DNA from: Deltaproteobacteria bacterium
GTDB lineage: Bacteria; Myxococcota_A; UBA796; GCA-2862545
Assembly: GCA_016938035.1 (NCBI GenBank)
Contig: JAFGVK010000034.1
Coordinates: 1-62,623 of the forward strand
DNA: 62,623 nt
Direction of reading: 5' to 3'
Positions 35,067 through 43,785 of the stretch are shown here, piece after piece. Position numbers and translations under genes: made by a program. Every line of letters begins with the position of its first letter. Within the stretch, counting starts at the first letter, position 1. Under the pieces are notes generated by a model, which saw only the letters and a list, made by a program, of their open reading frames with translations, was not told the DNA's origin and did no database searches.

Positions 35067-36344
35067 ATGATGTCAGGACCGACCCGCTCCACCCTCCTCT
35101 CCCTGTTGGCGCTGGCGGGGCTGGCCCTCGCGGGCTGCAACCAGTACGCGTACCTGCGGGTCTCTGGCTACGCGCAGGAGTCCTTCGCCAACGAGGCCGA
35201 CATCCTGTTCGTCGTCGACAATTCGCCCTCGATGGGGGACGAGGCGCAGGCGCTGGCCACGAACTTCAACGCCTTCGTGCGCGCCCTCTCCAACCCCAGC
35301 GGGGGCGAGGACCTGGGCGGCCTCGCGGGGGCGGTGGACGACTACATCGCCTACTCCAACGACCGCGCCGGGGTGCTCGACTACCAGCTCGCCATCACCA
35401 CCACCGACGTCGCGTCCTCTTACGGAGCCCTCTACGGGGAGCCCGCGGTGCTCACCAAGGGCGACGCCGGCATCGCCGAGGGCTTCTCGGCCAACCTCCT
35501 CTGCCACGCCACCTGCTTCAACCCCTCGCTGGTCCCGGACGACCCGTCCTACCACTGCGGAGCTCCGCTCGGGAGCACCATCTCCACCCAATACCTGGAC
35601 TGCACCTGCGGCGAGGGCGCGTGGGAGGACAACTGCGGCGAGGGGCAGGAGGAGGGCCTGGAGGCGGTCTACATGGCGATGTGCCGGGCGGTGGAGGACC
35701 CTCCCGCGGCCTGCTTTGAGCAGGACCAGTTCACCAGCGCCGACGTGCTCTCCAACCAGGGCCTGCTGCGCCCCGGCAGCAGCCTGATCGCCGTGATCGT
35801 CACCGACGAGGGGGACACCTCGCGCCGGATCGACGGCTCCTCTGGCGACCCCTTCCCCTACCCCGATCTGTTCGATGAATTCGGGGTCAGGATGAGGTGG
35901 TCGGTGATCGGCCCCCGCACCGACGTGTGCAATTCCGGCGGCGCCACCACCTGGGGCGTCAGCCGCTACCACTGGTTCGTAGACGAGACCGGCGGCTCCT
36001 GGATGGACATCTCCGAGCCCACCGCCACCGACGGCTGCGCCATCTCCAACTTCGCCTCGTCGATGGAGCGCCTCGGGCAGCTCCTGAGCGGTCTCCTCGA
36101 CATGTTCCCCCTCCAGGGGGTGCCCGACGTGGACTCACTCCTGGTCTTCGTGGACGGCGCCCCTGTCCCGCAGGCCGAGGAGCAGCTCAGCGACACCGGC
36201 GACGTCCGCTGGGAGGACGGCTGGTCCTACCTCCCCTCCGAGAACGCGGTGGTCTTCCACGGCGACGCGGTCCCGGACTACAACGCCGAGGTCGCGATCT
36301 ACTACCTGCCCCTAGAGGGCATGCCCCGCGAGCTCCCCTACTAG
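35067..36344 (+). CDS. von Willebrand A-like lipoprotein
   Basis: About 425 residues. It starts MMSGPTRSTLLSLLALAGLALAGC, a classical lipoprotein signal with lipobox LAGC. A domain with DILFVVDNSPSMGDEAQ follows, the DxSxS metal-site start of a vWA-like domain, with later strands LIAVIVTDEGDTSRRI. Paired cysteines (CHATCF, CTCGEG, CNSGG) suggest disulphide bonds in the periplasm or at the surface. The ATG at 35067 was chosen because a longer frame upstream lacks a signal peptide. It begins a run of eleven same-strand genes. A surface adhesin or scaffold role is inferred only from the domain type. Confidence 0.85.
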   Translation: MMSGPTRSTLLSLLALAGLALAGCNQYAYLRVSGYAQESFANEADILFVVDNSPSMGDEAQALATNFNAFVRALSNPSGGEDLGGLAGAVDDYIAYSNDRAGVLDYQLAITTTDVASSYGALYGEPAVLTKGDAGIAEGFSANLLCHATCFNPSLVPDDPSYHCGAPLGSTISTQYLDCTCGEGAWEDNCGEGQEEGLEAVYMAMCRAVEDPPAACFEQDQFTSADVLSNQGLLRPGSSLIAVIVTDEGDTSRRIDGSSGDPFPYPDLFDEFGVRMRWSVIGPRTDVCNSGGATTWGVSRYHWFVDETGGSWMDISEPTATDGCAISNFASSMERLGQLLSGLLDMFPLQGVPDVDSLLVFVDGAPVPQAEEQLSDTGDVRWEDGWSYLPSENAVVFHGDAVPDYNAEVAIYYLPLEGMPRELPY

Positions 36345-36362
36345 CGCCGCAGGAGGTCACCC

Positions 36363-37028
36363 GTGCTCTTTCCCCTGTTCGCCGCACTGCTATGCCCCAC
36401 CGCCCAGGCCCAGGACACCGTGGACATCGGCGTCATCCGCGACTCCGAGGTGCAGGTGGTCCAGCGCCTGCTCTACCCCAAGGCGGGCCGCACCGAGCGG
36501 GGCGTCCACCTGGGCCTGATGGCCTTTGACCCCTTCCTGGTCACGCCTAACGTCGCCCTGAGCTACGACTCCCACCGCTCTGAGACCCTGTCCTACGGGG
36601 TGATCGTCGGCGGGGGGTGGGGGCTGAAGAACGCCGCCTACCGCGAGCTGTCCTCGCCGACCTACGGGATCGCCCCCGACGCCTACCGCTACCTGGCCTC
36701 GGCGCTGGGAGGCGCGAGCTGGACGCCGGTCTACGCCAAGGCGGCCCTCTCGGGGAGCAAGGTGGTCCACTTTGATCTCTACGCCACCGGCAGGGGCGGG
36801 ATCACCCTCGAGCAGTCGGTGATCCCATCAGGGGGCCTCGCGGTGGCGCCCACGGTGTCGGGGGGCGTGGGCGCGCGGGTGTTCCTCGACGAGGGCGCGG
36901 TGCTCCGGCTGGAGCTGCGCGACGACGCGATGGTCGAGCACCGGTCGCTCACCGACACCACCCACCTCAAGCAGAACGTCAACCTCACCGTGGGCTACAC
37001 CCTGCTCTCTCCCCGGAGGGACCGGTGA
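36363..37028 (+). CDS. Outer-membrane beta-barrel domain protein
   Basis: 221-residue exported protein with a signal peptide ending in AQAQD. The rest is alternating hydrophobic/polar strands (VHLGLMAFDPFLVTPNVALSYD, YGVIVGGGWGLKN, VGARVFLDEGAVLRLELRDD, LNVTVGYTLL) consistent with an eight- to ten-strand barrel. It resembles the small 'outer membrane beta-barrel domain' family of Myxococcota, members of which (GltA/GltB) work in gliding. The GTG start follows AGGAGGT. A TPR protein gene overlaps its end, which repeats the barrel-TPR order of gliding-type clusters; the gliding link is an inference. Confidence 0.78.
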   Translation: MLFPLFAALLCPTAQAQDTVDIGVIRDSEVQVVQRLLYPKAGRTERGVHLGLMAFDPFLVTPNVALSYDSHRSETLSYGVIVGGGWGLKNAAYRELSSPTYGIAPDAYRYLASALGGASWTPVYAKAALSGSKVVHFDLYATGRGGITLEQSVIPSGGLAVAPTVSGGVGARVFLDEGAVLRLELRDDAMVEHRSLTDTTHLKQNVNLTVGYTLLSPRRDR

Positions 37029-38467
37029 TCCGGGCCCTCTCCCTCGCGCTGCTGCTGGGCGCAGGCCTGGCGCAGGGGGCCGAGGACCCGCTGGCCGACG
37101 CGCGCGCCGCGCTGGAGGGCGGGCACCCGGCGGAGGCCGAGGCGCTGCTCGCCCCGGTGCTGGGTGAGGACGGCGCCGCCTGGGGCCTCTACAGCAGGTC
37201 CCTCGACGAGCAGGGCTACCCCTACGCCGCCCTGATCGCCGCGGCGGAGGCGCTGCGACGCGATCCTGCGGTGGCCCCAGAGCACCTCCACCGGGCGCTG
37301 GAGCTCAGCGGCAGGGTGCAGGACATGGGCGCGCTCGGCGCGGTGCTGGCAGCCAACATGGGGATGGAGGCCTCCGCCGAGGACCGGGCCGAGATGGCCT
37401 GGCTCGCCTCGCGCCACGCCTTCGAGGGGCAGGAGCTCGGCGCCGCTGGGGCCCTGCTGGTGATGGTGGGCCCCGACAGCCCTCACTACCCAGAGGCGCA
37501 GATGCTCCGAGGGGTGGTGCTGGCGCAGCAGGGGCGCTACACCGACGCCCTCGCCCCGCTGCTGGTGGCCTATGGCCTCACCCGAGAGGCCGACCGGGAG
37601 CTGCACGATCTGGTGAACCTCAACCTGGGGCGCACCTATTTCGGCGCCGGGAACTACGACCGCGCCGCGGAGCACTACCTCCAGGTGCGGCGCAGCTCGC
37701 CCTCGTGGGTGGAGGCCCAATTCGAGGCCTCTTGGGCCTTCTTCCGCGGCGAGGACATGAACGGCACCCTCGGCCTGCTGATGAGCCACGGGAGCCCGTT
37801 CCTGGAGGAGGTCTTCCTGCCAGAGGCGGACCTGCTGCGGGGCTACGCCCTGTTCCTGCTCTGCAAGTTCCCGGAGGCCTCCAGGGAGATCCAGACCTTC
37901 GAGGTGCGCTACAAGCCCCTCAAGACCCAGCTGGACGCGCTAGTACCAGCCCTGACCCCCGCCGCTGGCTGGGAGCTGGGCCTGAGCGCCGCGGCGGGGA
38001 AGCCCACCGACGCCCCCCCAGGGCTCACCAGGCGCTACCAGCGCGACGCCAGGCTGCAGCGCGCCGCCCACGCGGTGGCCCAGGGCGAGCGGGAGCGCGC
38101 GCGGCTCGCCTCCCAGCCCGAGGCCTCCCCGATCCTCCCCCTGCTCGACGCCAGGATGGCCGCGCTCCGCGACGGCGAGGGAGCGCGCGTCGCGGGAAAC
38201 CTCGCGCTGGCCCGCAGTGATCTGCAGCGGATGTTCCAGGACGTGCAGGCGACGCGCCTCGACATCCTCCGGCTGGAGGCGGAGCTCTACCAGCGCGCAG
38301 CGGACGGGGGAGCGCTGGAGCAGGCGGCCCGCCAGGGCACGGGGCGCAGGGTGAGCCGACACCGCGACAAGCTGGTGTGGCCGTACCAGGGCGAGTACTG
38401 GGCCGATGAGGTGGGCTACTACCGGGTCAACACCCGGCCAGAGTGCCCACAGGCGCTCACCCGTTGA
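37025..38467 (+). CDS. Periplasmic TPR protein
   Basis: 480-residue secreted protein. A signal peptide (IRALSLALLLGAGLAQGAED) is followed by TPR units over residues 20-260 (for example LVNLNLGRTYFGAGNYDRAAEHYLQV and PEAQMLRGVVLAQQGRYTDALAPLLVAYG), a charged helical linker, and an unusual C-terminus with VWPYQGEYWADEVGYYRVNTRPEC. The GTG start overlaps the barrel gene stop. Such a TPR protein beside a barrel recalls the GltC/GltE-type partners of gliding barrels, but the match is by layout only and no motor gene of that system is present here. Confidence 0.8.
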   Translation: MIRALSLALLLGAGLAQGAEDPLADARAALEGGHPAEAEALLAPVLGEDGAAWGLYSRSLDEQGYPYAALIAAAEALRRDPAVAPEHLHRALELSGRVQDMGALGAVLAANMGMEASAEDRAEMAWLASRHAFEGQELGAAGALLVMVGPDSPHYPEAQMLRGVVLAQQGRYTDALAPLLVAYGLTREADRELHDLVNLNLGRTYFGAGNYDRAAEHYLQVRRSSPSWVEAQFEASWAFFRGEDMNGTLGLLMSHGSPFLEEVFLPEADLLRGYALFLLCKFPEASREIQTFEVRYKPLKTQLDALVPALTPAAGWELGLSAAAGKPTDAPPGLTRRYQRDARLQRAAHAVAQGERERARLASQPEASPILPLLDARMAALRDGEGARVAGNLALARSDLQRMFQDVQATRLDILRLEAELYQRAADGGALEQAARQGTGRRVSRHRDKLVWPYQGEYWADEVGYYRVNTRPECPQALTR

Positions 38468-40938
38468 GCGGCCCTGTCTGGGAGCGCACGCTCTCCAACG
38501 GACTGACCCTGCTCTTGCAGCGCGACGGGGCGCTGCCCCTGGTGGCCATGGAGGTGCTGCTCCGCTGGGGCGCGGGGGACGAGCGGCCCGAGGAGCAGGG
38601 CGCCGCCCACTTCCTGGAGCATATGGTCTTCCGCGGCACCGCCCGCTTCGCCCCCGGCGAGCTGGACCGAGCGATCGAGGGGCTGGGGGGCGAGCTCAAC
38701 GCCTGGACCGGCTACGATCACACCGCCTTTCACCTGGTCGTCCCCTCCGCCCACGTCGAGGAGGCGCTGGGCTTCCTGGCCGAGCTGGTGATCCACCCCC
38801 TGCTCGACCCGGACCAGCTGGTGCGCGAGCGGGAGGTGGTGCTGGAGGAGATCGGCGAGAGCAACGACTCCCCCGAGCAGGTGCTCGACCAGCTTGTCCG
38901 CGCCCGCCTGTTCCCCGGCAGCCCGCTGGGCGCGCCGATCCTGGGCACCAAGGCGTCTCTCTCGGCCATTGACCACCACGCGCTGGGGGCCTTTCACCGC
39001 AGGGGCTACACCCCCGAGCGGGCGGTGCTCTCGCTGGCGGGCGACCTCGACGCCGACGCGGCGCGGGCCGCCGCCGAGCGCCTGTTTGGCGGGTGGGAGC
39101 GGGGACAGGGCGGCGCGCCGCTCCCCGCGCCTCCTCCTGCGCCAGGCGGGCTGACGCGGGTGAAGCGCGGCTTCCACACCCCCTGGATCCAGCTGGGCTG
39201 GCGGGTCCCCCCCGCGGGCCACGAGGACTCGGCGGCGCTGGAGCTGCTCACCTCGCTGCTAGGGGGCGGCGCCGCATCGCTCCTGGGGTCGGCGCTGGAG
39301 CAGGAGTCGGAGCTGGCCTTCGGAACCTGGTGCACCCTGGAGCAGCTGCGCAGGGGCGGCGCCCTCTACGTGGGCTTCCAACCGCGCGAGCGGGGCGCCC
39401 TCGACGAGGCGCTCGCGGTGATCGAGCAGGTGGCCCGCGACGGGGTGAGCGCCTCGGAGCTTGACCGGGCCAGGCTCAGGATGCTGGCGGACCTGGACTG
39501 GGACAACGAGACCCTCGACGCGCGCGCCCACGAGGTCGGCAGGCAGCGGCACCTCTACGGGCCAGGCACCGATCCGGACCGGATCAGGGCCGCGCTCGCC
39601 GCGGTGGAGCCCCACCACCTGCAGGAGGTGGCTGCCCGCTGGCTCGCCCCCGAGGCCCTGACCGGGGTGTTCCTCGACACCGCCTGGGCCCCGAGCAAGG
39701 CGCTCCGCAGGTCCCCCGCCCCCCCCGATCGCAGCGGCTGGACCCTGGCCAACGGGGTCAGGGTGGAGCTGCTGCACCGGCCAGGGCGCCTGTTCGGGAT
39801 GAGCGGGGTGGTGCTGGGGGGCAGCCTGCTAGAGGGGCCCAGGCAGGGGGGCCTGGCGCGCGCCTGGGCCAGGATGGTGGGCACCGCGACCCTCGACCTG
39901 GAGGTGGAGGCCTTCTCGCTGGAGCAGGACCGCGCCGCGGTCAACCTGGAGGCCAGGGCCGGGCTGGACCAGGTCAGCTTCGAGGTCAGCGCGCCCAGCG
40001 CCTCGGTGCGCGAGGCCTTCGATCTGTTCGGCGCCAGCCTCACAGAGCCGGTGTGGGACCCGGAGGAGTGGGACCGCACCCGCGAGGAGCTGCTGCAGGA
40101 CATCATCGACACCCAGGACCGCCCCGACGAGGTGGCCCTCCAGGCAGCCTGGGCCGCCCTGTGGCGCGGCCACCCCTGGCAGCGCTCGCCGCTGGGCACC
40201 CCCTCCTCCCTCGGCCGCCTGGGGCCTCGCTCGATCGGCCTCTGGCACCAGACCCAGCTCCGGGGCGGTGGCCTGGCGGTGGCGATCGCCGGGGCGGTGA
40301 GCCCAGGCGTGGTGGAGGAGCACCTGCTCCCCTGGCTGGAGAAGCTCCCCGGGGGCAGCCCGCCGCTGGGCGAACGGCCCGCCCCCAGGCCCCAACCTGG
40401 AGCCCTGCTCCGCGAGGCGGGGCGCTCCCAGGCCAGCCTGATGCTCGCCCTGCCCGGAGCGGCGATGGGGACCAGAGAGGCCACCGCCCTGCAGCTCGCG
40501 TCGATCCACCTCTCGCGGCAGGGCGGCCCGCTGGTGCAGGCCCTCCGTGAGCAGCGGGGCCTGGCCTACTCGGTGTGGGCCGACTCCGTGGCCGGGCTCG
40601 ACGGCGGGGTGTTCGCCCTGGGCGCTAGCACCCGCCCCGCGCGGGCCGAGGAGGCCCTCGACGGGCTCCGCGACCAGTGGCGGGCGATCTGCCAGCAGGG
40701 CCTCAGCCTGCCTCAGCTCGACGAGGCGCGGCGCCTGTGGCGGGTGCAGCTCCTGGGCTCGCGGCAGTCCGTGCTCAGCCTGGCGGGGGCCAGGGCCGCG
40801 GCCCTGCTCCTGGGACGCGAGTGGGAGCTGCCCGAGCTGGAGGCCCGGCTGGCCTCGTTCACCGTCGCCGAGGTGCTCGCTGCGCTGCAGGCCCGAGCAG
40901 AAGGCGCGGTGGAGGTCTCGGTGAGGCCGCGCCCGTGA
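38464..40938 (+). CDS. M16-family zinc peptidase (two-half protein)
   Basis: About 825 residues containing two M16 halves in one chain. The N-terminal half carries the zinc motif HFLEH (H49, E52, H53), with the third ligand E128 or E129 in REVVLEEIGE about 76 residues later, so it should be active. The C-terminal half (from about residue 435) keeps the fold but has no HxxEH, as expected for the non-catalytic half of this family. It has no signal peptide. The start is either TTG at 38464, which overlaps the TPR stop (TTGA), or a GTG at 38443. The substrate is unknown. Confidence 0.92.
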   Translation: MSGPVWERTLSNGLTLLLQRDGALPLVAMEVLLRWGAGDERPEEQGAAHFLEHMVFRGTARFAPGELDRAIEGLGGELNAWTGYDHTAFHLVVPSAHVEEALGFLAELVIHPLLDPDQLVREREVVLEEIGESNDSPEQVLDQLVRARLFPGSPLGAPILGTKASLSAIDHHALGAFHRRGYTPERAVLSLAGDLDADAARAAAERLFGGWERGQGGAPLPAPPPAPGGLTRVKRGFHTPWIQLGWRVPPAGHEDSAALELLTSLLGGGAASLLGSALEQESELAFGTWCTLEQLRRGGALYVGFQPRERGALDEALAVIEQVARDGVSASELDRARLRMLADLDWDNETLDARAHEVGRQRHLYGPGTDPDRIRAALAAVEPHHLQEVAARWLAPEALTGVFLDTAWAPSKALRRSPAPPDRSGWTLANGVRVELLHRPGRLFGMSGVVLGGSLLEGPRQGGLARAWARMVGTATLDLEVEAFSLEQDRAAVNLEARAGLDQVSFEVSAPSASVREAFDLFGASLTEPVWDPEEWDRTREELLQDIIDTQDRPDEVALQAAWAALWRGHPWQRSPLGTPSSLGRLGPRSIGLWHQTQLRGGGLAVAIAGAVSPGVVEEHLLPWLEKLPGGSPPLGERPAPRPQPGALLREAGRSQASLMLALPGAAMGTREATALQLASIHLSRQGGPLVQALREQRGLAYSVWADSVAGLDGGVFALGASTRPARAEEALDGLRDQWRAICQQGLSLPQLDEARRLWRVQLLGSRQSVLSLAGARAAALLLGREWELPELEARLASFTVAEVLAALQARAEGAVEVSVRPRP

Positions 40939-41519
40939 TGGCGCTGCTGCTGGGAGTGGCCGTGGCGGCAGCGGTGCCGCCCCCCCCACCGTTCCACCTG
41001 GACCCCGACGACATCGCTCTGCTCTCGGAGGGGGGGCGCATCAGCCGCAGCCACAAGGATGGCGAGGCGGAGCTGGGCCTCTCGGCCAGCTTGGTGCGGG
41101 GCGATCCCGCCGCGGTGTGGCGCGAGATCGCCGACTACGACCGCTACGTAGCGTACCTCCCCTACGTCACCGCCTCGCAGCGGATCGGCGAGGAGGAGCG
41201 GGACGGGCACCCGGTGATCCTGGCCCGGCTGGAGCTCACCACCCGCCACCTCACCACCCGGTACACCCTCGATCACCACCAGGGGCCCGACTTCGTGTGG
41301 TTCGAGCTGCGCTCAGTCTCGGGGAGCCCGGTGCGCGCCGCGGAGGGGTGGTGGACCCTGACCCCCTGGGAGCCCGACCCCACGCGCCTCCTGCTGGCGT
41401 ACCAGGTGCGGGTAGAGACCGCTTGGTACGTCCCCGCAGCCCTCAAGCAGCGCGCCGCAGACCTGGGCCTCAACCGGTTCGCGGGGCTGGTCGCCCAGCA
41501 GGTGGAGCGGGGGAGATGA
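40938..41519 (+). CDS. SRPBCC (START-like) domain protein, probably exported
   Basis: 193-residue protein. A short hydrophobic N-terminus (MALLLGVAVAAAVPPPPPF) looks like a signal peptide, followed by a single SRPBCC/START-like domain: helical opening, the VWREIADYDRYVAYLPYVTASQRIG motif typical of polyketide-cyclase/CoQ10-binding proteins, and strands to the helix ALKQRAADLGLNRFAGLVAQQVE. These domains bind hydrophobic ligands. The ATG overlaps the M16 stop by one base (TGATG) and its stop overlaps hemW. Ligand unknown. Confidence 0.83.
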   Translation: MALLLGVAVAAAVPPPPPFHLDPDDIALLSEGGRISRSHKDGEAELGLSASLVRGDPAAVWREIADYDRYVAYLPYVTASQRIGEEERDGHPVILARLELTTRHLTTRYTLDHHQGPDFVWFELRSVSGSPVRAAEGWWTLTPWEPDPTRLLLAYQVRVETAWYVPAALKQRAADLGLNRFAGLVAQQVERGR

Positions 41520-42691
41520 GCTGGGGGATCTACGTCCACGTCCCCTGGTGCACCAGGAGCTGCCCCTACTGCGCCTTCTTCCACGAGCCCGCGCGGGACG
41601 TGCCCTGGGACCGCTATGTGGACGCGGTGCTCGCAGAGCACGCGGGGCTCAGGCCCCTGTTCCCCGGCGAGCCCACCACCCTTTACTTGGGCGGGGGCTC
41701 CCCCTCGCTGCTCCCCCTGGAGCCCCTCGCGCGCCTGATCGCCGGCCTCGCCCCCGACGGCGTGGAGGAGCTCACCCTGGAGGTCAACCCCGAGGACGCC
41801 AACCCGGCCTGGCTCGCGGGGGTGCGGGCGCTGGGGGTGCACAGGCTCTCGCTGGGGGTCCAGTCCCTGCGCGGCGCCGCCAAGACCCTCGGCAGGGCCC
41901 GGTCGTCTCGGGCCGCCCCGGCGGTCATCGCGCACATCAGGGAGCTGGGCTTCCCGAGCTGGTCCGCGGACCTGATCTTCGCGGTGCCGGGCCAGACCCT
42001 GGAGGAGCTGCGGCTCGACCTCGACGCCTACCTCGCCCTGGAGCCCCCACACCTGTCCCTGTACGGGCTGACCCTGGAGCCGGGCACCGCCTTCGGGCGC
42101 CGCGCCGAGGCGGGGCGCCTGCGCCCGCTCCCCCCCGCGCTGTGGCGCGAGATGTACGATCTGCTCGTCAGCACCCTGCAGGAAGCGGGGCTGCGCCGCT
42201 ACGAGGTCTCCAACTTCGCCCGCGACGGTCACCGCTCCCGCCACAACCGCCTCTACTGGCGAGACCGCCCCTATATGGGGCTGGGCCCCGGCGCCCACGG
42301 CTACGCCCCGGACGGGCGGCGATGGTCAAACGCCCACGACATCGAGGGCTACCTCCGCGCCCCCCTCACCTCCGCGAGCTGGGAGCGCCCCAGCCCCGGC
42401 GAGGCGGCGATCGACTACCTGCTCTCCGCCACCAGGGGCAGCGACGGGGTGGATCTGGAGCGCCTCGCCCGCCGCACCGGCCACCGGCTGAACCCCCAGG
42501 CCACCGCGAGGCTCGTCGCGGGCGGGCTGCTGGAGGCACAGGCGGGGGTGCTCACCCTCACCGGGGAGGGTTATCCCCTGTGCGACGCGGTGATCTCCCA
42601 CCTCGTCGACGCGCTCGTCGCGCCGGCGGCGGGGGCCGCCGACCGCACCTCCCCTGCGGGCCCGCCTGCCCCACAGGATGAGATAGGTTAG
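41516..42691 (+). CDS. hemW: Radical SAM coproporphyrinogen III oxidase-like protein (HemW)
   Basis: 391-residue member of the HemN/HemW branch of radical SAM enzymes. The [4Fe-4S] cysteines C12, C16 and C19 lie in PWCTRSCPYCAFF. Further landmarks are TLYLGGGSPSLLP, EVNPEDANPAW, RLSLGVQSL, ADLIFAVPGQTLEELRLDLD, LSLYGLTLEPGTAF and YEVSNFARDGHRSRHNRLYW. HemW is now regarded as a heme chaperone rather than an oxidase. The ATG overlaps the START-like gene's stop (ATGA). No heme pathway gene is near. Confidence 0.93.
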   Translation: MSWGIYVHVPWCTRSCPYCAFFHEPARDVPWDRYVDAVLAEHAGLRPLFPGEPTTLYLGGGSPSLLPLEPLARLIAGLAPDGVEELTLEVNPEDANPAWLAGVRALGVHRLSLGVQSLRGAAKTLGRARSSRAAPAVIAHIRELGFPSWSADLIFAVPGQTLEELRLDLDAYLALEPPHLSLYGLTLEPGTAFGRRAEAGRLRPLPPALWREMYDLLVSTLQEAGLRRYEVSNFARDGHRSRHNRLYWRDRPYMGLGPGAHGYAPDGRRWSNAHDIEGYLRAPLTSASWERPSPGEAAIDYLLSATRGSDGVDLERLARRTGHRLNPQATARLVAGGLLEAQAGVLTLTGEGYPLCDAVISHLVDALVAPAAGAADRTSPAGPPAPQDEIG

Positions 42692-42720
42692 CAGGGCTCA
42701 AACTCCGCGGAGGGGCGCAG

Positions 42721-43785
42721 GTGCCGACTCGGGACTACTACAACATCCTCGGCGTCAACAGAAAGGCAGACGCAGAGGAGATCAAGAAGGCCTACCGCCG
42801 CCTCGCGCGGCAGTGGCACCCCGACCACAACCCCGGCAGCGCCAAGGCCGCCGAGCGCTTCAAGGACATCCAGGAGGCGTGGGAGGCGCTGCGCGACCCC
42901 GAGGAGCGCGCCCGCTACGACCGGCTGGGCCCCTTCTACCGCCCTGAGGGCCGCCCCCCCAGGCCGGACGAGCTGCACGAGGTCTTCGACTCGGTGCTCG
43001 GCAACCTGTTCCGGTCCAGGTCCAAGGGAGAGCGCGACCTGCAGTACACCCTCGCCCTCTCGCTGGAAGAGGTCGCGAGCGGGGTGAACAAGGAGCTGGT
43101 GGTGCCCCGCATGGTGCGCTGCGAGACGTGCACCGGCAGCGGCGCGGACCCAGACCAGGGCAAGCGCACCTGCGAGGTGTGCGGCGGCAGCGGCAAAGCC
43201 ACAGGCCCCCGCCTCTGGCGGACCGCCTGCTACCACTGCGAGGGGCGCGGCTTCACGGTCGAGCGGCCCTGCCCCACCTGCGCTGGCGCGGGGCTGCACG
43301 AGCGCGAGGACAAGGTGACGGTGCAGGTGCCCGCCGGGGTGGCGTCGGGGCAGAAGCTCAAGCTGGCGGGCAAGGGGAACGAGAGCCGGGGAAGGGGGAC
43401 GCCCGGCGACCTGTTGGTGTCGGTGAGCGTCTCGGAGCACCCCCTCTTCCTGCGCCGAGGCGAGGACATCGTGCTCGATCTGCCCCTCACCATCGCCGAG
43501 GCCACCCTCGGCACCGAGGCCCGCGTCCCCACCCTGGAGGGCACCGCGGTGATCCGCATTCCCCCCGGCACCGCCGCCGGGAAGACCCTCCGCCTCCAGG
43601 GGCGGGGGCTGCCCCGCGTCGATCGCGGCCCCCGCGGTGACCTCCACCTTCGCGTCATCCTCGAGGTCCCCACCCAGCTGTCCGAGGCGCAGTCCAGCGC
43701 CTTGGCTGCCTGGGCGCGCAGCCTCCCACCCGAAAGCCATCCTCAGCGCGCCGCGCTGGATCTCGCCGTAAGGAACCGCTCATGA
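42721..43785 (+). CDS. dnaJ: DnaJ-type co-chaperone (class A Hsp40)
   Basis: 354-residue co-chaperone for Hsp70. The J domain (residues 4-70) has the HPD motif in RQWHPDHNP; the Gly/Phe region is short; four zinc-finger repeats follow (CETCTGSG, CEVCGGSG, CYHCEGRG, CPTCAGAG at about residues 137-200); and the C-terminal substrate-binding domains end the protein. All class A features are present, so it should stimulate DnaK ATPase. The GTG start follows GGAGGGG. It is not next to a dnaK gene; the DnaK-like gene at 50560 is 7 kb away on the same strand. Confidence 0.95.
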   Translation: MPTRDYYNILGVNRKADAEEIKKAYRRLARQWHPDHNPGSAKAAERFKDIQEAWEALRDPEERARYDRLGPFYRPEGRPPRPDELHEVFDSVLGNLFRSRSKGERDLQYTLALSLEEVASGVNKELVVPRMVRCETCTGSGADPDQGKRTCEVCGGSGKATGPRLWRTACYHCEGRGFTVERPCPTCAGAGLHEREDKVTVQVPAGVASGQKLKLAGKGNESRGRGTPGDLLVSVSVSEHPLFLRRGEDIVLDLPLTIAEATLGTEARVPTLEGTAVIRIPPGTAAGKTLRLQGRGLPRVDRGPRGDLHLRVILEVPTQLSEAQSSALAAWARSLPPESHPQRAALDLAVRNRS

